Shown here one piece after another: positions 4,349 to 6,514 of a stretch of DNA of 6,514 nt. The notes under the pieces were generated by a model. The model searched no databases and had not been told where the DNA came from. It saw nothing but the letters and a program-made list of their open reading frames with translations. Both the position numbers and the translations under genes were made by a program. The stretch comes from Candidatus Woesearchaeota archaeon. Lineage in GTDB: Archaea; Nanobdellota; Nanobdellia; Woesearchaeales; SKIA01. The stretch lies in contig SKIA01000057.1 of NCBI GenBank assembly GCA_007116645.1, positions 1 to 6,514 of the forward strand, in the 5' to 3' direction. Each line of letters starts with the position of its first letter. Position 1 is the first letter of the stretch.

Positions 4349-6514
4349 ATGATAGACCATCGCGAAATCGCTAAGAAATGGCAAGAAGCCTGGGAAGAAC
4401 AAAAAGTTTTTCTCACTCCTGAACACCGCCCAGAAAATGCATTTTTCTGCTTAGAAATGTTTCCCTATCCTTCAGCCACGGCAATGCATATGGGACACGT
4501 ACGAAACTATAGTATTGGAGACGCGATTGCTCGTTACAAACGTATGCGGGGACACAGTATACTTCACCCTATGGGATTTGACAGTTTTGGTCTCGCAGCA
4601 GAAAATGCTGCCATCAAAGGAGGCGCTCACCCTAAAATATCAACGGAAAGAAATATTCAAGGCATCACACAACAGTTCAAACTTCTGGGAGTAAGTTACG
4701 ACTGGACGAGAGAGCTCGCAACTCACACTCCCGAATACTACCGATGGAACCAATGGTTTTTCATACAATTCCTGAAAAAAGGATTGGCATACAGAAAGAA
4801 TTCTCTCGTCAACTGGTGTAACGACTGTACTACTGTTCTCGCAAACGAGCAAGTAGAAGACGGCAAGTGCTGGCGATGTAAAAATGAAGTACAACAAAAG
4901 GAACTAGAACAATGGTTTTATCGTATTACCCAATATGCCGACGAACTCCTGCAAGATCTTGACCTTTTAGATGAGTGGCCTGAGAGAGTGGTCACTATGC
5001 AAAGAAACTGGATAGGAAAAAGTCAAGGAGCCCTTATCACTTGGAAAACTACTAGCAGTAACTTTGACACCTACACCACGCGCCATGATACCCTCATGGG
5101 AGTAAGCTACCTTGTGCTCAGCCCTGAGCACCCACTCGTTGATGCACTCACCACACCAGAACATCAACAAGCTGTTCAAGAATACGTGATGCAAGCAAAG
5201 CGGAAAACCGCTATCGAGCGCACTGCAGAAGGAAAGGAAAAAACAGGTGTACCCACAGGTAGCGCCGCTAAGCACCCACTTACTCAAGAAGAGATTCCTA
5301 TCTGGGTGGCGGACTACGTCCTGTCGGACTATGGAACAGGAGCAGTTATGGGAGTGCCCGCACACGATGCCCGAGACTACGACTTTGCTACAAAATTCTC
5401 GCTTCCTATTCCGCGAGTTATAGAATCTGAAGAAGATTTGCCGTACAGCGGTGAGGGACACCTCATAAATAGCAAACACTTTACAGGCATGCGCTCAATT
5501 GACGCACGAGAAGCAATCGCCAAAGAACTCGAGAAAAAAGACTTAGGAAAAGCTCATACTAATTATAAGCTACGCGACTGGGCGGTAAGCCGACAACGAT
5601 ACTGGGGAACACCAATACCGGTTATTTATTGCAAAGATTGCGGAGCAGTCCCTGTCCCAGAAAAAGACCTTCCAGTACTTTTGCCAGAAGACGTGAAGTT
5701 TTCAGGACAAGGAAACCCTGTTGCTACCTCGGAAACTTTTGTCAACACTCCGTGTCCAAAATGTAAAAAACCCGCTAAGCGAGAAACTGACACTATGGAT
5801 ACCTTCGTAGATAGCAGTTGGTACTACATGCGTTTTTGCGACCCACACAATACTGAAAAACCTTTTGACAAAGAACTTGTGAACGCATGGCTGCCCGTAG
5901 ACCAATATATCGGAGGAATCGAGCACGCAATTTTGCATTTACTCTACAGTCGGTTTATCACAAAAGCAACACGAGACATGGGACTGCACGATATCACAGA
6001 ACCATTCAAAAGACTACTCACACAAGGAATGGTACTCAAAGACGGCGTAAAAATGTCCAAGAGCGTCGGGAATGTCGTAGACCCCGTGCCTATCATTGAA
6101 GAATACGGGCCCGACACAGCTCGCGTGTTCATCCTATTCACTGCTCTTCCTGAAAAAGAATTCGAGTACTCAGACGAAGGAGTCGCAGGAGCATACCGGT
6201 TTTTGAAACGAGTAGAAGCACTCTACGAAGACAAAGAAGAAAGAAACCATGAAACAGCACAAGACGAATACGTAATGTCGGTTCTCAACAGGAATATCGT
6301 GCAAATAACAGATGCGATAGAAGAAATGCGATTCTCACACGCACTCACACACGTCATGGAAGTCGTGACTGTCCTGACCAAATACGCAAGAACACCCGTA
6401 CACCCTGACGTGTACGCTCAAGCAACTCGCCAAACACTTCTGCTGCTCGCACCATTCGCACCACACCTCGCAGAAGAACTCTGGAGTAAAAAACATCAAG
6501 GACTTATCGCAAAA
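4349..6514 (+). CDS. leuS: Leucyl-tRNA synthetase, bacterial type (C-terminus cut by window edge)
   Basis: This class Ia synthetase charges tRNA-Leu. 722 codons are open to the window end; the family is usually about 800-870 residues, so the end of the anticodon-binding region and the C-terminal domain are missing. Seen in order: catalytic HMGH (47-50); a zinc knuckle C157-x2-C160 ... C174-x2-C177; the CP1 editing domain with YTTRHDT (242-248) and GVPAHDARD (335-343), where Thr248, Asp340 and Asp343 match E. coli Thr252, Asp342 and Asp345, so editing looks intact; RDWAVSRQRYWG; a second Cys4 set (428, 431, 469, 472); DTFVDSSWYY (484-493); GGIEHAILHLLYSRF (522-536); and KMSKS (568-572). The editing domain lies after the zinc domain, which is bacterial rather than archaeal/eukaryal architecture. 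Only eight residues separate TQG (558-560) from KMSKS, so the leucine-specific insertion found in E. coli and Thermus is absent. The start is set by the TATA box and by MIDHREIAKKWQEAW, a normal LeuRS N-terminus. Confidence 0.95.
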   Translation, partial: MIDHREIAKKWQEAWEEQKVFLTPEHRPENAFFCLEMFPYPSATAMHMGHVRNYSIGDAIARYKRMRGHSILHPMGFDSFGLAAENAAIKGGAHPKISTERNIQGITQQFKLLGVSYDWTRELATHTPEYYRWNQWFFIQFLKKGLAYRKNSLVNWCNDCTTVLANEQVEDGKCWRCKNEVQQKELEQWFYRITQYADELLQDLDLLDEWPERVVTMQRNWIGKSQGALITWKTTSSNFDTYTTRHDTLMGVSYLVLSPEHPLVDALTTPEHQQAVQEYVMQAKRKTAIERTAEGKEKTGVPTGSAAKHPLTQEEIPIWVADYVLSDYGTGAVMGVPAHDARDYDFATKFSLPIPRVIESEEDLPYSGEGHLINSKHFTGMRSIDAREAIAKELEKKDLGKAHTNYKLRDWAVSRQRYWGTPIPVIYCKDCGAVPVPEKDLPVLLPEDVKFSGQGNPVATSETFVNTPCPKCKKPAKRETDTMDTFVDSSWYYMRFCDPHNTEKPFDKELVNAWLPVDQYIGGIEHAILHLLYSRFITKATRDMGLHDITEPFKRLLTQGMVLKDGVKMSKSVGNVVDPVPIIEEYGPDTARVFILFTALPEKEFEYSDEGVAGAYRFLKRVEALYEDKEERNHETAQDEYVMSVLNRNIVQITDAIEEMRFSHALTHVMEVVTVLTKYARTPVHPDVYAQATRQTLLLLAPFAPHLAEELWSKKHQGLIAK

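Noticed and set aside
4967..5479. 170-residue open frame on the minus strand inside leuS
   Set aside because: It is fully antisense to the conserved editing domain of LeuRS, and its Cys/Ser/Phe-rich translation has no recognisable domain or promoter.
1..6514. CRISPR array, tRNA/rRNA genes, insertion sequence or integration site
   Set aside because: No regularly spaced repeats, no cloverleaf-like tRNA segments, no transposase-like frame and no long terminal inverted repeats were seen on reading both strands. tRNA and repeat scanning by software was not possible here.

Overview
The window looks like a piece of an archaeal genome, most likely from a DPANN-type lineage such as Woesearchaeota or Pacearchaeota (the lineage is inference). 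The archaeal call rests on three observations. First, a 64-residue RNA polymerase subunit Rpo10/RpoN lies at 4081-4275 with its CxxC...CC zinc signature. Second, most genes have a TATA-like box A centred about 26.5 nt before the start codon and no Shine-Dalgarno sequence, which indicates leaderless transcripts. Third, an oligo-T stretch of the archaeal terminator type follows rpoN. Against this background, the leucyl-tRNA synthetase at the right edge has bacterial-type architecture, which suggests ancient transfer.

Layout, left to right: the 3' tip of an unknown plus-strand gene (1-75); a minus-strand VapBC-type toxin-antitoxin pair (vapB 463-699, vapC 107-466, overlapping as ATGA); a minus-strand glutamate dehydrogenase with a short N-terminus (800-1882); a divergent glutaredoxin-fold protein whose CPYC site reads DPYS (1935-2189); a minus-strand membrane-anchored lipoprotein candidate (2177-3013), convergent with and overlapping the glutaredoxin-like gene by 13 bp; a plus-strand thioredoxin reductase (3095-4042); rpoN (4081-4275); and a bacterial-type leuS (4349 to beyond the right edge, 722 codons visible). 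There is no gene-free stretch longer than 300 bases. The gaps are 31-98 bases and mostly hold promoters.

The start codons of six CDSs were set from promoter geometry. The clearest case is gdh/grx-like: one perfectly palindromic TTTATAAA box (1905-1912) lies exactly 26.5 nt from both divergent ATGs, so a single box could serve both leaderless genes. rpoN uses the identical octamer at the identical spacing.

Functionally the window mixes housekeeping functions (transcription, translation), nitrogen/carbon metabolism (GDH), thiol redox (TrxR plus an apparently redox-dead glutaredoxin relative), an envelope protein and a toxin-antitoxin module. I see no CRISPR array, tRNA, rRNA, insertion sequence or obvious defence system. 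The points most worth following are the shared symmetric promoter, the cysteine-less glutaredoxin relative, the TrxR without the usual NADPH motif, and the bacterial-type LeuRS lacking the leucine-specific insertion.
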